Below, in pieces: positions 8,583-17,558 of a stretch of DNA of 64,000 nt. The notes beneath the pieces are model-generated. The model was not told the DNA's origin. It was given only the letters and a program-made list of their open reading frames with translations, and did no database searches. How positions within the stretch are numbered: the stretch's first letter is position 1; every line of letters starts with the position of its first letter. The DNA is taken from assembly GCF_963666145.1 (NCBI RefSeq), contig NZ_OY762614.1, forward strand, positions 1,106,501 to 1,170,500, read 5' to 3'. The translations under genes were made by a program, and so were the position numbers. Source of the DNA: an uncultured Desulfobacter sp. (lineage in GTDB: Bacteria > Desulfobacterota > Desulfobacteria > Desulfobacterales > Desulfobacteraceae).

Positions 8583-9076
8583 GTAAAGACGATAAAGCGC
8601 AAACGATTCTGGACAACTATGAAAAAAACCTGACAAAGGTCATGAAGCAAATAGAAGAAAAGACCTTTTCAAAACGTGTGGTGGTTCTTAACGGCATCTT
8701 TCAGGATTCCTCCGGAAAATATTTTCTGCGGGTGGAAAGCCCTGGGGGCTATGCCGATCAATTTCTTTTGGCTGTACTGAAAAGCACGAACGTAGGCAAT
8801 GAAATGGTCCCATCGGAAAAAAAACCGTCCAAAGGCCATTTTTCCATTCGCAAGTTCAACAGTTTAGTTGCAGCCGCCCCCGATGCCATCATCATCACGG
8901 GTGACGGATTCGCCGTCCAAAAAGCATTGAATCGGGCGCTTATTCAAAATCCGGATCTTGCCAGTGTACCGGCCATAAAAGACCAGGCAGTCTACAACCT
9001 TCCCGGTTTCATCCAGTCCAGTATATTTGAATATCCGTCCATCCTTGCCCGATGGGCTTTTGTACTGGCGCGTTGA
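8522..9076 (+). CDS. C-terminal part of the broken substrate-binding domain
   Basis: This 184-residue frame is offset by one base from the gene upstream and reads as the second lobe of the same periplasmic binding domain: TVKQMASLLGKDDKAQTILD (the long linker helix), VVVLNGIFQDSSGKYF, and the C-terminal AAAPDAIIITGDGF and VPAIKDQAVYNLPGF. These are typical of ABC-type Fe3+-siderophore/cobalamin binding proteins. The GTG at 8522 has no clear ribosome site, so it is probably not an independent gene. The change of frame falls near a run of six A (8544-8549). The joined domain would have only about 250 residues, a little short for the family, so a small deletion at the junction is also possible. 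Confidence 0.6.
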   Translation: MPQLSAKEKSQTVKQMASLLGKDDKAQTILDNYEKNLTKVMKQIEEKTFSKRVVVLNGIFQDSSGKYFLRVESPGGYADQFLLAVLKSTNVGNEMVPSEKKPSKGHFSIRKFNSLVAAAPDAIIITGDGFAVQKALNRALIQNPDLASVPAIKDQAVYNLPGFIQSSIFEYPSILARWAFVLAR

Positions 9077-9093
9077 CGTTTTCATGGCATCTG

Positions 9094-9131
9094 CTGCAGG
9101 GCGGGGGGCAACACCACCGCCCTGCAGTTTT
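9094..9131 (+). terminator. Rho-independent terminator
   Basis: An 11-bp perfect stem CTGCAGGGCGG / CCGCCCTGCAG is followed by TTTT on the plus strand. It ends the TonB-receptor transcript and separates it from the convergent DASS transporter gene. Confidence 0.85.
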
Positions 9132-9136
9132 CCTAT

Positions 9137-10678
9137 TTAACCGGGTTTAACAGCCCATAACGGCACGGTGGATAAATCCACACCCCACAGCAACGGCAGC
9201 AGGTAAACCACAAATACCGTAATCAAAATGGTACCTACAATATTAAGCCATAAGCCGGCCCTTGCCATCTGCCGGATGGAGACACACCCGCTGCCGAAGA
9301 CCACGGCGTTGGGCGGGGTGGCCACAGGCAGCATAAACGCATAGGAGGCTGCCACACAGGCCCCGATAATGGTGGCAAAGGGGTGTACGCCCATGGCAAT
9401 GGCAGCACTGCCCATGATGGGCACAAGCAAAGTGGCCGTCGCCGTGTTTGATGTAATTTCCGTAAGAAAAATGGTGATCAGTACCACCACGCCCACAAAC
9501 ACAAAAAGACTGGTTCCCTCAAGGGCCCCCAACTGGCCTGCAATATAGGTGGCCAATTCGGTCCGGGTAAATCCGTTGGCAATAGCAAGCCCGCCACCGA
9601 AAAGTAAAATCACGTCCCAGGGAATTTTGACGGCGGTTTGCCAGTCAAGCAGGAAGGTCCTTTTCTTAAAATCCACAGGGATACAAAAAAGCAGAAGCGC
9701 CCCCATGATCCCGATGGTTGCATCACTGATATAATTGAAATGGGGCATGATACCATGCATAAAATCAGCCTTGGCCAAAAAGCCCCGGGAAAGCCAGAAT
9801 GTCGCCATAAGGCACCCCACGGCCACAATCTTTTTTTCGGCACCGGACATGGGGCCAAGCTTTTTGATCTCGTCGTCAATGATGGCCGCCCCGCCGGACA
9901 GTTCCAGATCCCCCATGGGAAAAAGCAATTTGGTCAGGAAAAACCATGCGATCCCCAAGGTTATCACGGCAAGGGGCACACCGAAAAGCATCCACTGGCC
10001 GAATCCGATTTCAATCTTGAACATCTTTTCCACCATGCCCGCCATCACCGTGTTGGGCGGGGTACCGATAATGGTGGCCACACCGCCCACGGACGCCGCA
10101 TAGGCGATCCCCAGCATCAGGCTTCTGCCGAAATTGAACTCAGGGCTTTCATCGACGCACACGTATCTTAAATCATCGGAACTGAGCCCGGTCACCTGGT
10201 TGATAACCGCCAGCCCAATGGGCACCATCATCATGGCCGTGGCCGTATTGGAGACCCACATGGACAAAAAGGCTGTGGCCACCATAAATCCCATGATCAT
10301 CCGGGAGGGACTGACCCCAACGGCCCGGATGGTATACAGGGCCACCCGTCGGTGCAGGTTCCATTTTTCCATGGTCACGGCCAGGAAAAAACCGCCCATG
10401 AACAGGTAGATCAGATGATTGGCATAGGGGGCAGTGGCCACCGGAGATTTCATAACACCAAGAAGGGGGAAAAGCGCTATGGGCAAGAGACTTGTGGCTG
10501 GGATGGGAATAGCTTCGGTAATCCACCAGGTTGCCATGAGAACGGTCACGGCCGCCACGTGCCAGGCTTCGGGTTTCATCCCGTGGGGCACCGGCAGCAA
10601 CAGCATTAAAATAAAAATCACCGGGCCCAAAAAGAATCCAACGGCCCTGCCCTTTCCAGCATCCACTTTTTTGTTCAT
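9137..10678 (-). CDS. DASS/SLC13 family sodium-coupled carboxylate transporter
   Basis: A 513-residue inner-membrane protein of the divalent anion:sodium symporter family (CitT/SdcS/NaDC type), with about 11-13 membrane helices. The two SNT signature motifs that form the sodium/substrate site are both present, as VSNTATAMMMVPIG in the first half and TSNTATATLLVPI in the second, and each is preceded by the expected hairpin. Likely substrates are C4 dicarboxylates such as succinate, fumarate or malate, but sulfate or tricarboxylates cannot be excluded. It is the last of three minus-strand genes (DUF523, FRG, this one), 45 bases after the FRG gene. Confidence 0.9.
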   Translation of the reverse strand: MNKKVDAGKGRAVGFFLGPVIFILMLLLPVPHGMKPEAWHVAAVTVLMATWWITEAIPIPATSLLPIALFPLLGVMKSPVATAPYANHLIYLFMGGFFLAVTMEKWNLHRRVALYTIRAVGVSPSRMIMGFMVATAFLSMWVSNTATAMMMVPIGLAVINQVTGLSSDDLRYVCVDESPEFNFGRSLMLGIAYAASVGGVATIIGTPPNTVMAGMVEKMFKIEIGFGQWMLFGVPLAVITLGIAWFFLTKLLFPMGDLELSGGAAIIDDEIKKLGPMSGAEKKIVAVGCLMATFWLSRGFLAKADFMHGIMPHFNYISDATIGIMGALLLFCIPVDFKKRTFLLDWQTAVKIPWDVILLFGGGLAIANGFTRTELATYIAGQLGALEGTSLFVFVGVVVLITIFLTEITSNTATATLLVPIMGSAAIAMGVHPFATIIGACVAASYAFMLPVATPPNAVVFGSGCVSIRQMARAGLWLNIVGTILITVFVVYLLPLLWGVDLSTVPLWAVKPG

Positions 10679-10723
10679 AACCTTACCCTTACTTCATTAA
10701 ATATGGTTTTTCAAAAACAAGGA

Positions 10724-11566
10724 TCAGGTTTTAGGACTGTAATGACGCTTCAACCAGGATCCCAGCCCGTCAAGGCCGGGAAACAACACGCGTTCTGTGA
10801 TATTGCACAAATCCAATTTATCCCGGCATTCCCATTTCAGGTCTGCCGGAATAATGATGCGCTGGAAGCAATCGGTATGACAATTGAGCCAGTCATCAAT
10901 CATGCGGCAGGGATTGGGCATGACTGAAAAAAGAGCATACTGGTTCACAATGCGCTCGTCAATGGATGGCGGTTCAAAAAAAAGCAGGAACTCTTCGGAC
11001 TTGCCCAGGGCATCAAACTGGGTTAAGGTTTCAACATACTGGTGAAAGGTTTTTTCCCCGACGTGGCAGTCCGGTCGTTCCTGATCGATACTGGTGAGCA
11101 GTTCCACGGTAAAGGCCTGGGCGCCTTCGGTGGTCAGCTGCCCTTTAAGTTCAGGCGGGAGAAGATCATGGACCTGTTCATAATTGATCCGCCAGATCAC
11201 CCCGTTCACGTCAAATCGTTCAATATTGGCCAGGGCAAAATGAAGGGCGATCAAAGGGGAATAGGTCCAGTCCATCAAGCGGGTGGGCAGCCCATGGTGC
11301 TGGGCTACAGCCAGAAGGTGCCAGAAGGAATCGGGTTCTTGGCGTCCCTGGGCCCGGGAATATTTACGGAAATTGCGCAGCAGATGCTTTTCAAGGGTCC
11401 AGAAGGGTCCGCCCAGGCGCATCAGCGAAGTTTCAAGGCGGTAGGCGGCATCTGACAGCCCCCGGTAAACAAAGGGGGGCCGATACCTTTGAATGGTATC
11501 ATTCCAGGAACCTTTGAACAACTCCTCCTGGAGCATGCCCCAGGACTCGACGATGATGTCCGGCAT
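10724..11566 (-). CDS. FRG domain-containing protein
   Basis: The 280-residue protein carries the FRG domain, named after its F/Y-R-G motif. Residues ~28-50 read PPFVYRGLSDAAYRLETSL, and a second conserved block QHHGLPTRLMDWTYSPLIAL lies at about residues 88-107. No signal peptide or membrane helix is seen, so it is probably cytoplasmic. The biochemical function of FRG domains is not settled. The gene sits between a DUF523 gene (30 bases upstream) and a carboxylate transporter (45 bases downstream) on the same strand, but nothing ties it functionally to either. Confidence 0.8.
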   Translation of the reverse strand: MPDIIVESWGMLQEELFKGSWNDTIQRYRPPFVYRGLSDAAYRLETSLMRLGGPFWTLEKHLLRNFRKYSRAQGRQEPDSFWHLLAVAQHHGLPTRLMDWTYSPLIALHFALANIERFDVNGVIWRINYEQVHDLLPPELKGQLTTEGAQAFTVELLTSIDQERPDCHVGEKTFHQYVETLTQFDALGKSEEFLLFFEPPSIDERIVNQYALFSVMPNPCRMIDDWLNCHTDCFQRIIIPADLKWECRDKLDLCNITERVLFPGLDGLGSWLKRHYSPKT

Positions 11567-11596
11567 AAAATTCTCCCCCGGGCAACCCCGGTTTCT

Positions 11597-12082
11597 TTAT
11601 TTTTTGTGGGCAATAGCTCGTGACAATTGATCTATCTGATCTTCACCAAACACCAGAATACCGTGCTGCCTCAACAGGGCAGTTGTCACCCCCATACCGT
11701 CCACAAGAGACCGGCTGAAACTGCCGTCATAGATCCGGCAACTGCCGCAGGATGGGCTTTTTTGTTTTAAAAGGGCGATTTTGATGCCACAGGCAACGGC
11801 TTTGTCCAATGCGGCCAGGGCGCCTTTGACAAAAAAATCTGTAACGTCGGCGTGTTCAGTTTCCACCCGGGCCGATCCCGCCCACACGCCGGGGCCGCCG
11901 CCGGGGGTAATCTCTGCAGGAGGCCTGGGCACTGGAAGACCGCCGTCCATTTCCGGGCAGACCGGCACCAGTAATCCTTTGGCCTGCCACAGATCTATAA
12001 GCGAAGATTCAAAGGGGCAGGATTGGCCGTCATAGCGCACCGACCGACCCAGAAGACAGGCTGAAATCAGTATCTTTTCCAT
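11597..12082 (-). CDS. DUF523 domain-containing protein
   Basis: The 161-residue protein matches DUF523 (COG1683). It has an N-terminal ISACLLGRSVRYDGQS block, a central LVPVCPEMDGGLPVPRPPAE block, and LLKQKSPSCGS with its conserved cysteines. I placed the start at 12082 because homology begins at MEKILISACLLG; an in-frame codon 117 bases further upstream would add residues that do not look like the family. Cys residues in CLLG, VCPE and SCGSC suggest a metal or Fe-S centre, but this is inference. It is the first gene of a minus-strand run. Confidence 0.85.
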   Translation of the reverse strand: MEKILISACLLGRSVRYDGQSCPFESSLIDLWQAKGLLVPVCPEMDGGLPVPRPPAEITPGGGPGVWAGSARVETEHADVTDFFVKGALAALDKAVACGIKIALLKQKSPSCGSCRIYDGSFSRSLVDGMGVTTALLRQHGILVFGEDQIDQLSRAIAHKK

Positions 12083-12151
12083 GGTGAAACTATATATCAG
12101 CATTGTGTTTGTTTGTAAAAATTTCTTGACGGAGCAGCAAAATAAATGCAA

Positions 12152-12169
12152 TGAATGAAAATTCATTTT
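12152..12169. promoter_or_regulatory. Candidate TetR/FadR-type operator
   Basis: The 18-mer starting TGAATGAAAATTCATT matches most of the TGAATGA-N4-TCATTCA palindrome reported for TetR-family fatty-acid regulators (Bacillus FadR type); its perfect core is ATGAAT-GAAA-ATTCAT. It lies in the divergent region between DUF523 and the acyl-CoA dehydrogenase gene. Confidence 0.45.
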
Positions 12170-12300
12170 GGAGAGCCCCGGGCCTCCGAACGGCGACAAC
12201 GCGCCCTGTTTATTTATAAATCGTTGTAATTAAAATGTGATCGATATAGTATTATATATACGGGAAACAACACACAAACTTAATATAAATAAAATATTAT

Positions 12301-12318
12301 AATGAAGGCTTGTTCATT
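12301..12318. promoter_or_regulatory. Second inverted repeat upstream of acyl-CoA dehydrogenase
   Basis: AATGAA-GGCTTG-TTCATT is a perfect 6-6 inverted repeat ending 36 bases before the ATG. Its half-sites share the AATGA/TCATT core of the element at 12152, which suggests a second operator for the same repressor. Confidence 0.4.
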
Positions 12319-12354
12319 AAGCATCCCACACGAATCCCCTACTGAGGAGGACAC

Positions 12355-14169
12355 ATGGCACAGGTAATTTCCGACCAACGGGACATTGAATTTGTCGTTC
12401 ACGAAATCCTTCAGGCCCAAACCCTTGCAGAGCTGAACGACAATTATGCCGACTTTAGCAAGAAAACCATTGATATGGTGATCAAAGAGGCAAAAAATTT
12501 TGCAATCAAAGAGCTGCTACCCATCAATAAGGAAGGTGACGAGATGGGATGCACACTTGAAAACGGAAAAGTAACCACGCCACCGTCCTTCAAGCGCGTA
12601 TTCGATCTGTATAATGAAGGCGAATGGCTGGCCCCCACCGAAGATCCCCAATGGGGCGGCCAGGGCATGCCCTTCACCGTTGCTGCACCAGTCTCTGAAT
12701 ATTTCAACGGCGCCAACTACCCCTTCATGATGTACTGCAGCCTCACCCAGGGCGCGGGTCATCTTATTGAAAAATTCGGCACCCAGGAACAAAAAGATAC
12801 CTATCTTAAAAACATGTACACCGGCAAATGGACCGGCACCATGCTGCTCACCGAACCGGGGGCAGGCTCCGATGTGGGTGCACTGACCACCAAAGCCATC
12901 CCCAACGAAGACGGGACGTACAACATTGTGGGGGAGAAAATTTTTATCTCCGGTGGCGAACAGGACCTGACCGAAAATATCATCCATCCCGTTCTGGCCC
13001 GCATTGAAGGGGCACCTGCCGGCACCAAAGGCATCTCCTTGTTTCTGGTCCCCAAATACAGAGTGAATAAAGACGGCTCTCTGGGTGAATTCAACGACGT
13101 CATCTGCACCGGTATTGAACACAAAATGGGCATCCACGGCAATTCCACCTGTTCCTTGTCCCTGGGCAGCAAAGGCAATTGTGTGGGCTCCCTTTTAGGC
13201 GAAGAAAACAAGGGCATGAAAGCCATGTTTCTGATGATGAATGCAGCCCGGCTGCTTGTGGGTGTCCAGGGGTTTGCCTGTGCCACCGCCGCCTATATGT
13301 ATGCACTGGATTATGCAAAAAACCGTATCCAGGGGCGTGATCTGACGGAGATCATGAACCCCGATGCCCAGGCGGTACACATCTTCCGCCACCCGGATGT
13401 GCGGCGCCAGCTCATGGTGATGCGATCCAATGTGGAGGCCATGCGGACCTTGATCTACTATGTCCACTACTGCATTGACATGTCCAAGCATGCGAAAACC
13501 GACGAAGAAAAGGCCAAATACCAAGGGTTTATTGAAGTGCTGACCCCCATTGCCAAGGGATATGTCACAGACCGGGCCTTTGAGGTCTGCTCCCAGGGGA
13601 TGCAGGTGTACGGCGGATACGGATTCATTGAAGAGTATCCCATGGCCCAGTTGCTGCGCGATGTTAGGATCACGATGATTTACGAAGGCACCAACGGCAT
13701 CCAGGCCATGGATCTTCTGGGCAGAAAACTTGGCATGAACAAGGGCAAACCCGTCATGGATCTGTTCGGGGAAATGCAGGCAACCATTGCCCTGGCCAAG
13801 GATATTCCGGCCCTTGAAACAACGGCCACCAAGGTTGAAAAGGTGGTAAACAAATTGGCTGAAGTGGCCATCCACATGGGTACCATCGCCATGAGTCCCA
13901 AAGTGCTGACCGCCTTTGCCAATGCCCATCCGTTCCAGGATGCCACAGGTGACACCATTTTTGCCTGGATGCTGCTGTGGCGCGGCGTCACGGCAGCCCA
14001 AAAACTTGAAAAGGCCAAGAAAAAAGATATCCCATTCTACCAGGGCGTCATTAAAAGCCTTGAATTTTATGTCCAAACCGTATTACCCGTTACCCTGGGC
14101 CGATTTGCGGCACTGCTTGAGACAAGTGCGGTTGCGGTGGACATTGAGGAAAACATGTTCCCCGGTTAG
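12355..14169 (+). CDS. Acyl-CoA dehydrogenase, long (604-residue) subfamily
   Basis: FAD-dependent acyl-CoA dehydrogenase that oxidises an acyl-CoA to the trans-2-enoyl-CoA and passes electrons to ETF. It shows the N-terminal helical domain, the middle beta domain (LLTEPGAGSDVGALTTKA, then GEKIFISGGEQDL) and the C-terminal helical domain with the catalytic base Glu444 in MIYEGTNGIQAMDLLGRKL. The extra ~170 C-terminal residues place it in the ~600-residue branch that includes DmdC-like and FadE5-like enzymes rather than the ~380-residue short/medium-chain type. GAGGAG precedes the ATG. It is monocistronic, with a terminator at 14187 and candidate operators at 12152 and 12301. The substrate is not determinable. 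Confidence 0.93.
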   Translation: MAQVISDQRDIEFVVHEILQAQTLAELNDNYADFSKKTIDMVIKEAKNFAIKELLPINKEGDEMGCTLENGKVTTPPSFKRVFDLYNEGEWLAPTEDPQWGGQGMPFTVAAPVSEYFNGANYPFMMYCSLTQGAGHLIEKFGTQEQKDTYLKNMYTGKWTGTMLLTEPGAGSDVGALTTKAIPNEDGTYNIVGEKIFISGGEQDLTENIIHPVLARIEGAPAGTKGISLFLVPKYRVNKDGSLGEFNDVICTGIEHKMGIHGNSTCSLSLGSKGNCVGSLLGEENKGMKAMFLMMNAARLLVGVQGFACATAAYMYALDYAKNRIQGRDLTEIMNPDAQAVHIFRHPDVRRQLMVMRSNVEAMRTLIYYVHYCIDMSKHAKTDEEKAKYQGFIEVLTPIAKGYVTDRAFEVCSQGMQVYGGYGFIEEYPMAQLLRDVRITMIYEGTNGIQAMDLLGRKLGMNKGKPVMDLFGEMQATIALAKDIPALETTATKVEKVVNKLAEVAIHMGTIAMSPKVLTAFANAHPFQDATGDTIFAWMLLWRGVTAAQKLEKAKKKDIPFYQGVIKSLEFYVQTVLPVTLGRFAALLETSAVAVDIEENMFPG

Positions 14170-14186
14170 GATACTTAACACGTTAA

Positions 14187-14221
14187 AAAGGCTGCCTTCT
14201 TTTATTTAGGCAGCCTTTATC
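14187..14221. terminator. Bidirectional rho-independent terminator
   Basis: The stem AAAGGCTGCCT / AGGCAGCCTTT carries A/T runs on both sides, so it can end both the acyl-CoA dehydrogenase transcript and the convergent hydrolase transcript. Confidence 0.85.
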
Positions 14222-14235
14222 TTTGTCATAGTCTC

Positions 14236-15558
14236 TTATTCATCACTCATAGATTTTTCAAGATCGCAGCGCTCATCGGCAAAACAAACGATGGCCCTTT
14301 CCAGTCTCGCATAATCCGGGTTAAAGGTACCTCTTCGCCAGTAGTCGTAATCCAGCTCTTTTTTAGCCGCTTTCGACGCAATGCCCCGCTCTCCAAAAAT
14401 GGTTTTATCAGAACCTTTTTGACATTTATTAAAATCGCTCATATCCGGTGGGGTATCATAGGCTTTACAATGGTGATACCTGCCGTTAACCCCGTAATGT
14501 TCATCCGCCGGATTTATGGAGAGCGCCGTATGGGCGTAATTGGCAAACCGGTATGCGGTCCCCTGAAACTCCCGGTCCACCGGTCCCAGTTCAACCTCTT
14601 TGATGTTACCGCAGGGCGGATCAATGTTCCGCTCGGCATGGCGGGATGCATACCAAATCAAGCCCCGGCGCCGGGCAGTTACCCGATCACAGAAAAACTG
14701 CCGGGCCGCATCGGCATCAATGGTGTCATCGTCGGCACTGACCGCCATGAGTACCGGCAGGTTAATGGGATTACTTTTCATGATGTTCTGGGTGAGCAGA
14801 TAAAATTCAGCACCTGCATTGACGGAAAATGATTCATACCGGGCCGCATCCCTTTCTTCAAATGTATCCAGCCAGTCCTTGACCCAGCGCAGGTAAGGAC
14901 TTAGAAAGGCCGCCCCGGACTTGGCCTTGACAGCGGTGGAGATCAGGATCAGTCCTTTTATTTGTGGGTTGTTAGGATTGTCTTGAATATGACGGATCGC
15001 AAGGGCTGTGCCGGTGGAAAATCCCACCAGGTAGAGCTCGGAAATCGTATCCATTTTTTCAAAGCTGTGCACCCCATAGTCAGTGATGGCCATCCAGTCC
15101 TTATGTCGCATGTTCAAAGAGTCTCCGGCAACCGTACCGTGGCCGGGCAGCAGCACCGCCCGGATGGTGCCGTTGGGATAGGCCTGCTGCAGGGAGTCGG
15201 CAATACTGTGCATTAAGTAAGGGGAATCGGTGAGCCCGTGGATCAGGAGAAACCCTTTACCTGTGCCGGGTCCTGTGCTGTTTTTTCCCGGCAGACGTTC
15301 AAAGGGACTCCGCATTTGTGCGGCCTGGGCAGCCGAATAGTGACCCAGATAGGGATCGGCACCATTGTCAAATCGCAGGTCTCTTAAAATCTGCTCAATG
15401 TTTTTCCGGCTCTCCTGAACATATTGACCGAAGGGAAGATCCGGGTCCGGAACACCGACCGGCCGGCCTGTTTTTTTTAGAAAAGAAGGGGTCGGACTAC
15501 AGGAGACAAGGAAGAGCAAAAAAAGAGCAAAAAAAGCATTGATCTTAAACCTGAACAT
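14236..15558 (-). CDS. Alpha/beta-hydrolase lipoprotein
   Basis: The N-terminus FFALFLLFLVSCSPTPSF is a lipoprotein signal peptide with the lipobox cysteine at about residue 20, so the protein should be membrane-anchored in the periplasm or at the outer membrane. The body is an alpha/beta hydrolase: GFLLIHGLTDSPYLMHSIA supplies the oxyanion strand, VRAVLLPGHG-like sequence follows, and LVGFSTGTALAIRH has the G-F-S-T-G nucleophile elbow with the catalytic serine. Acidic and His partners are plausible around DDDTIDADAARQF and in the C-terminal third (NYAHTALSINP). Substrate unknown; esterase or lipase-like activity is inferred. Confidence 0.85.
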   Translation of the reverse strand: MFRFKINAFFALFLLFLVSCSPTPSFLKKTGRPVGVPDPDLPFGQYVQESRKNIEQILRDLRFDNGADPYLGHYSAAQAAQMRSPFERLPGKNSTGPGTGKGFLLIHGLTDSPYLMHSIADSLQQAYPNGTIRAVLLPGHGTVAGDSLNMRHKDWMAITDYGVHSFEKMDTISELYLVGFSTGTALAIRHIQDNPNNPQIKGLILISTAVKAKSGAAFLSPYLRWVKDWLDTFEERDAARYESFSVNAGAEFYLLTQNIMKSNPINLPVLMAVSADDDTIDADAARQFFCDRVTARRRGLIWYASRHAERNIDPPCGNIKEVELGPVDREFQGTAYRFANYAHTALSINPADEHYGVNGRYHHCKAYDTPPDMSDFNKCQKGSDKTIFGERGIASKAAKKELDYDYWRRGTFNPDYARLERAIVCFADERCDLEKSMSDE

Positions 15559-15814
15559 GGTGGGACTCCTTTGCTTGGGGTTGGAAAACGTATCAATCTG
15601 TGCCTATGGCGTACCGGACGGACAGAGCATCTTAAACCCTGAATCCGGGGTTCATATGATTCTGGCAATGCCTGTCATTTTATGATAGCTTTTATGGTCA
15701 GGCAACCCTGTATAGTGCGCACGGCCAATATCAGAAGGCGCAAGACGACATGGGTTCAATTTGACCTAAATTGCATCCGATACCGGTATGAATAAATGAC
15801 AACTGCTTAAAATA

Positions 15815-17365
15815 ATGATATTTTCAGGTCAATGGTATAAAAAAAGAACGCCCCTCTTGTATGGACGTTGGAACTGCATTGGATGGCTTCTGATTCCCAT
15901 TTTGTTCCTGATTCTATGCAATCCCGGCATATCACAGGCCTTGCCCCCCCTATTTGCCTATCAAAATCCTCTGGCCACAGAAGCACCGCCCTGGAATCGG
16001 GCCTGGACCTATGTGGCATACTGTCTTGCCGCCATCGTAATCTGGCTTGGCGGCTGGTGTCTTGCCCAGAAAAGGATAGAAAAAAAATTCAAAAACCAGG
16101 CCGCAGAACTGGCACAGGTGAAACAGGTCATCGAACAGCTGCGTTCCATTGACAGAATGAAATCCGAGTTGCTCAAAAAACAGGACCAGGTGGAAAACGA
16201 ACTCGTCAAACACAAACAAAAGCTTGAAGAGATGGTAAAGGAACGGACCCTGGAACTCAATGCCGCAAAGGATAAGGCCGAGGCTGCCAGCCAGGCCAAG
16301 GGGGAATTTCTGGCCAATATGAGTCATGAAATCAGAACCCCGTTGAATCTGATCATCGGATTTTCCGACATCATTTATAAAGAAATCCACGATGAAGACA
16401 TGAAAGAGTATGTGGGAACCATCCGCTCTGCCGGAAATTCGCTGCTGGCCATGCTCAATGATGTCCTTGATTTGTCAAAAGCGGAATACGGAAGCTTTCC
16501 CCTGGCATACGCGCCCTTTAACCTGGACGGTCTGCTCAGAGAACTTAACCAGCTGTACCTCAAGGCGTCCCAGATCAAAGGCCTTGAATTTTCCGTGGAA
16601 AAGGGAGAAAAAGTCCCCGCAAACATCGTTCTGGACAGGGTCAGACTCAGGCAGGTCCTCATGAACATCACTGGAAATGCCATTAAGTTCACCTCATCCG
16701 GATTTGTGAAGATCACGGCCGGGCATCGGCACCTCGAAAAGGAGGACAGCCATTCAGAACTCTTCTTTATCATACAGGACAGCGGCATCGGCATTGCACC
16801 GGACCAGAAAGAGAAAATATTTGAAAGATTCAGCCAGCAAAAGGGCCAGAGCTTTGACACATACGGCGGCACGGGAATCGGGCTCTCCATCTCCCAGAAA
16901 ATCGTGCAGGCCATGGGCGGCACCATTGAGGTGGACTCAACACCCGGCAAGGGGAGCAGCTTCCGGGTGTCCATTCCCAATGTGGAAAGCGAAAACGGCA
17001 CGATAAAGTCCACGCCCTGTGAAACCGTTCTGGCCAAAACCGAAGGGCAAGGGGAATTCAAAGTTATCTGTCCTGATGCTGTGGAATATACACCCATGGC
17101 CCTTGAAAAACTAAAGGCGTTGTTATCTCTGCTTGAAAATGAGATGAAAGGCAGATGTGAACACCTTCGAGACGCCATGATCATCGGCAAGGTAGAAGCT
17201 TTTGCCCGGGAGATCACAGCACTGGGTCAGACCTATGGATATCCGCCCTTGCAGGTATGGGGGGAAACTGTGTCCAAACAGGCCAAAACCTTTGATATGG
17301 CCTCACTGCCGGACACGTTAAAGTGCTTTCCCGGCCTGATTGAGCAACTCTCCCGCCTTATTTGA
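15815..17365 (+). CDS. Membrane sensor histidine kinase
   Basis: Residues ~22-42 and ~66-86 form two membrane helices with only a short periplasmic loop between them. They are followed by a long coiled coil (~95-160), the HisKA domain with NMSHEIRTPLN (His171), and a complete ATPase domain (ITGNAIKFTSSGFVKI; DSGIGI; GGTGIGLSISQKIV). About 120 further residues have no receiver signature and may be a helical Hpt-like or dimerisation extension. With almost no periplasmic domain, it probably senses something in the membrane or cytoplasm. No response regulator gene is adjacent, so it is an orphan. ATG 15815 is accepted although no strong ribosome site precedes it. Confidence 0.88.
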   Translation: MIFSGQWYKKRTPLLYGRWNCIGWLLIPILFLILCNPGISQALPPLFAYQNPLATEAPPWNRAWTYVAYCLAAIVIWLGGWCLAQKRIEKKFKNQAAELAQVKQVIEQLRSIDRMKSELLKKQDQVENELVKHKQKLEEMVKERTLELNAAKDKAEAASQAKGEFLANMSHEIRTPLNLIIGFSDIIYKEIHDEDMKEYVGTIRSAGNSLLAMLNDVLDLSKAEYGSFPLAYAPFNLDGLLRELNQLYLKASQIKGLEFSVEKGEKVPANIVLDRVRLRQVLMNITGNAIKFTSSGFVKITAGHRHLEKEDSHSELFFIIQDSGIGIAPDQKEKIFERFSQQKGQSFDTYGGTGIGLSISQKIVQAMGGTIEVDSTPGKGSSFRVSIPNVESENGTIKSTPCETVLAKTEGQGEFKVICPDAVEYTPMALEKLKALLSLLENEMKGRCEHLRDAMIIGKVEAFAREITALGQTYGYPPLQVWGETVSKQAKTFDMASLPDTLKCFPGLIEQLSRLI

Positions 17366-17558
17366 AGCTGATGGCGACTTAAAATCCAGACAACCCAATG
17401 GTCGGTTTAATTCTGACTCTTGGGTTTCAGACCTTGGGCCTCCGGCCAATTGACACATACAATGATTGATAAAACCTTAAGAAAATAGTAAAAAGCAGGA
17501 TGGGGATTCAAATCAATCCAATTTTTTTCATCAATTCGTTAGTAATAGGGAGGAAATA

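Noticed and set aside
13195..14076. 293-residue minus-strand open frame inside the acyl-CoA dehydrogenase gene
   Set aside because: It is antisense to a strongly supported enzyme, and its His/Gly-rich composition is the usual mirror of GC-biased codons.
17440..17480. Sigma-70 promoter for rubrerythrin at TTGACA 17450
   Set aside because: The -35 is perfect, but no acceptable -10 hexamer occurs at 16-18 bases spacing.
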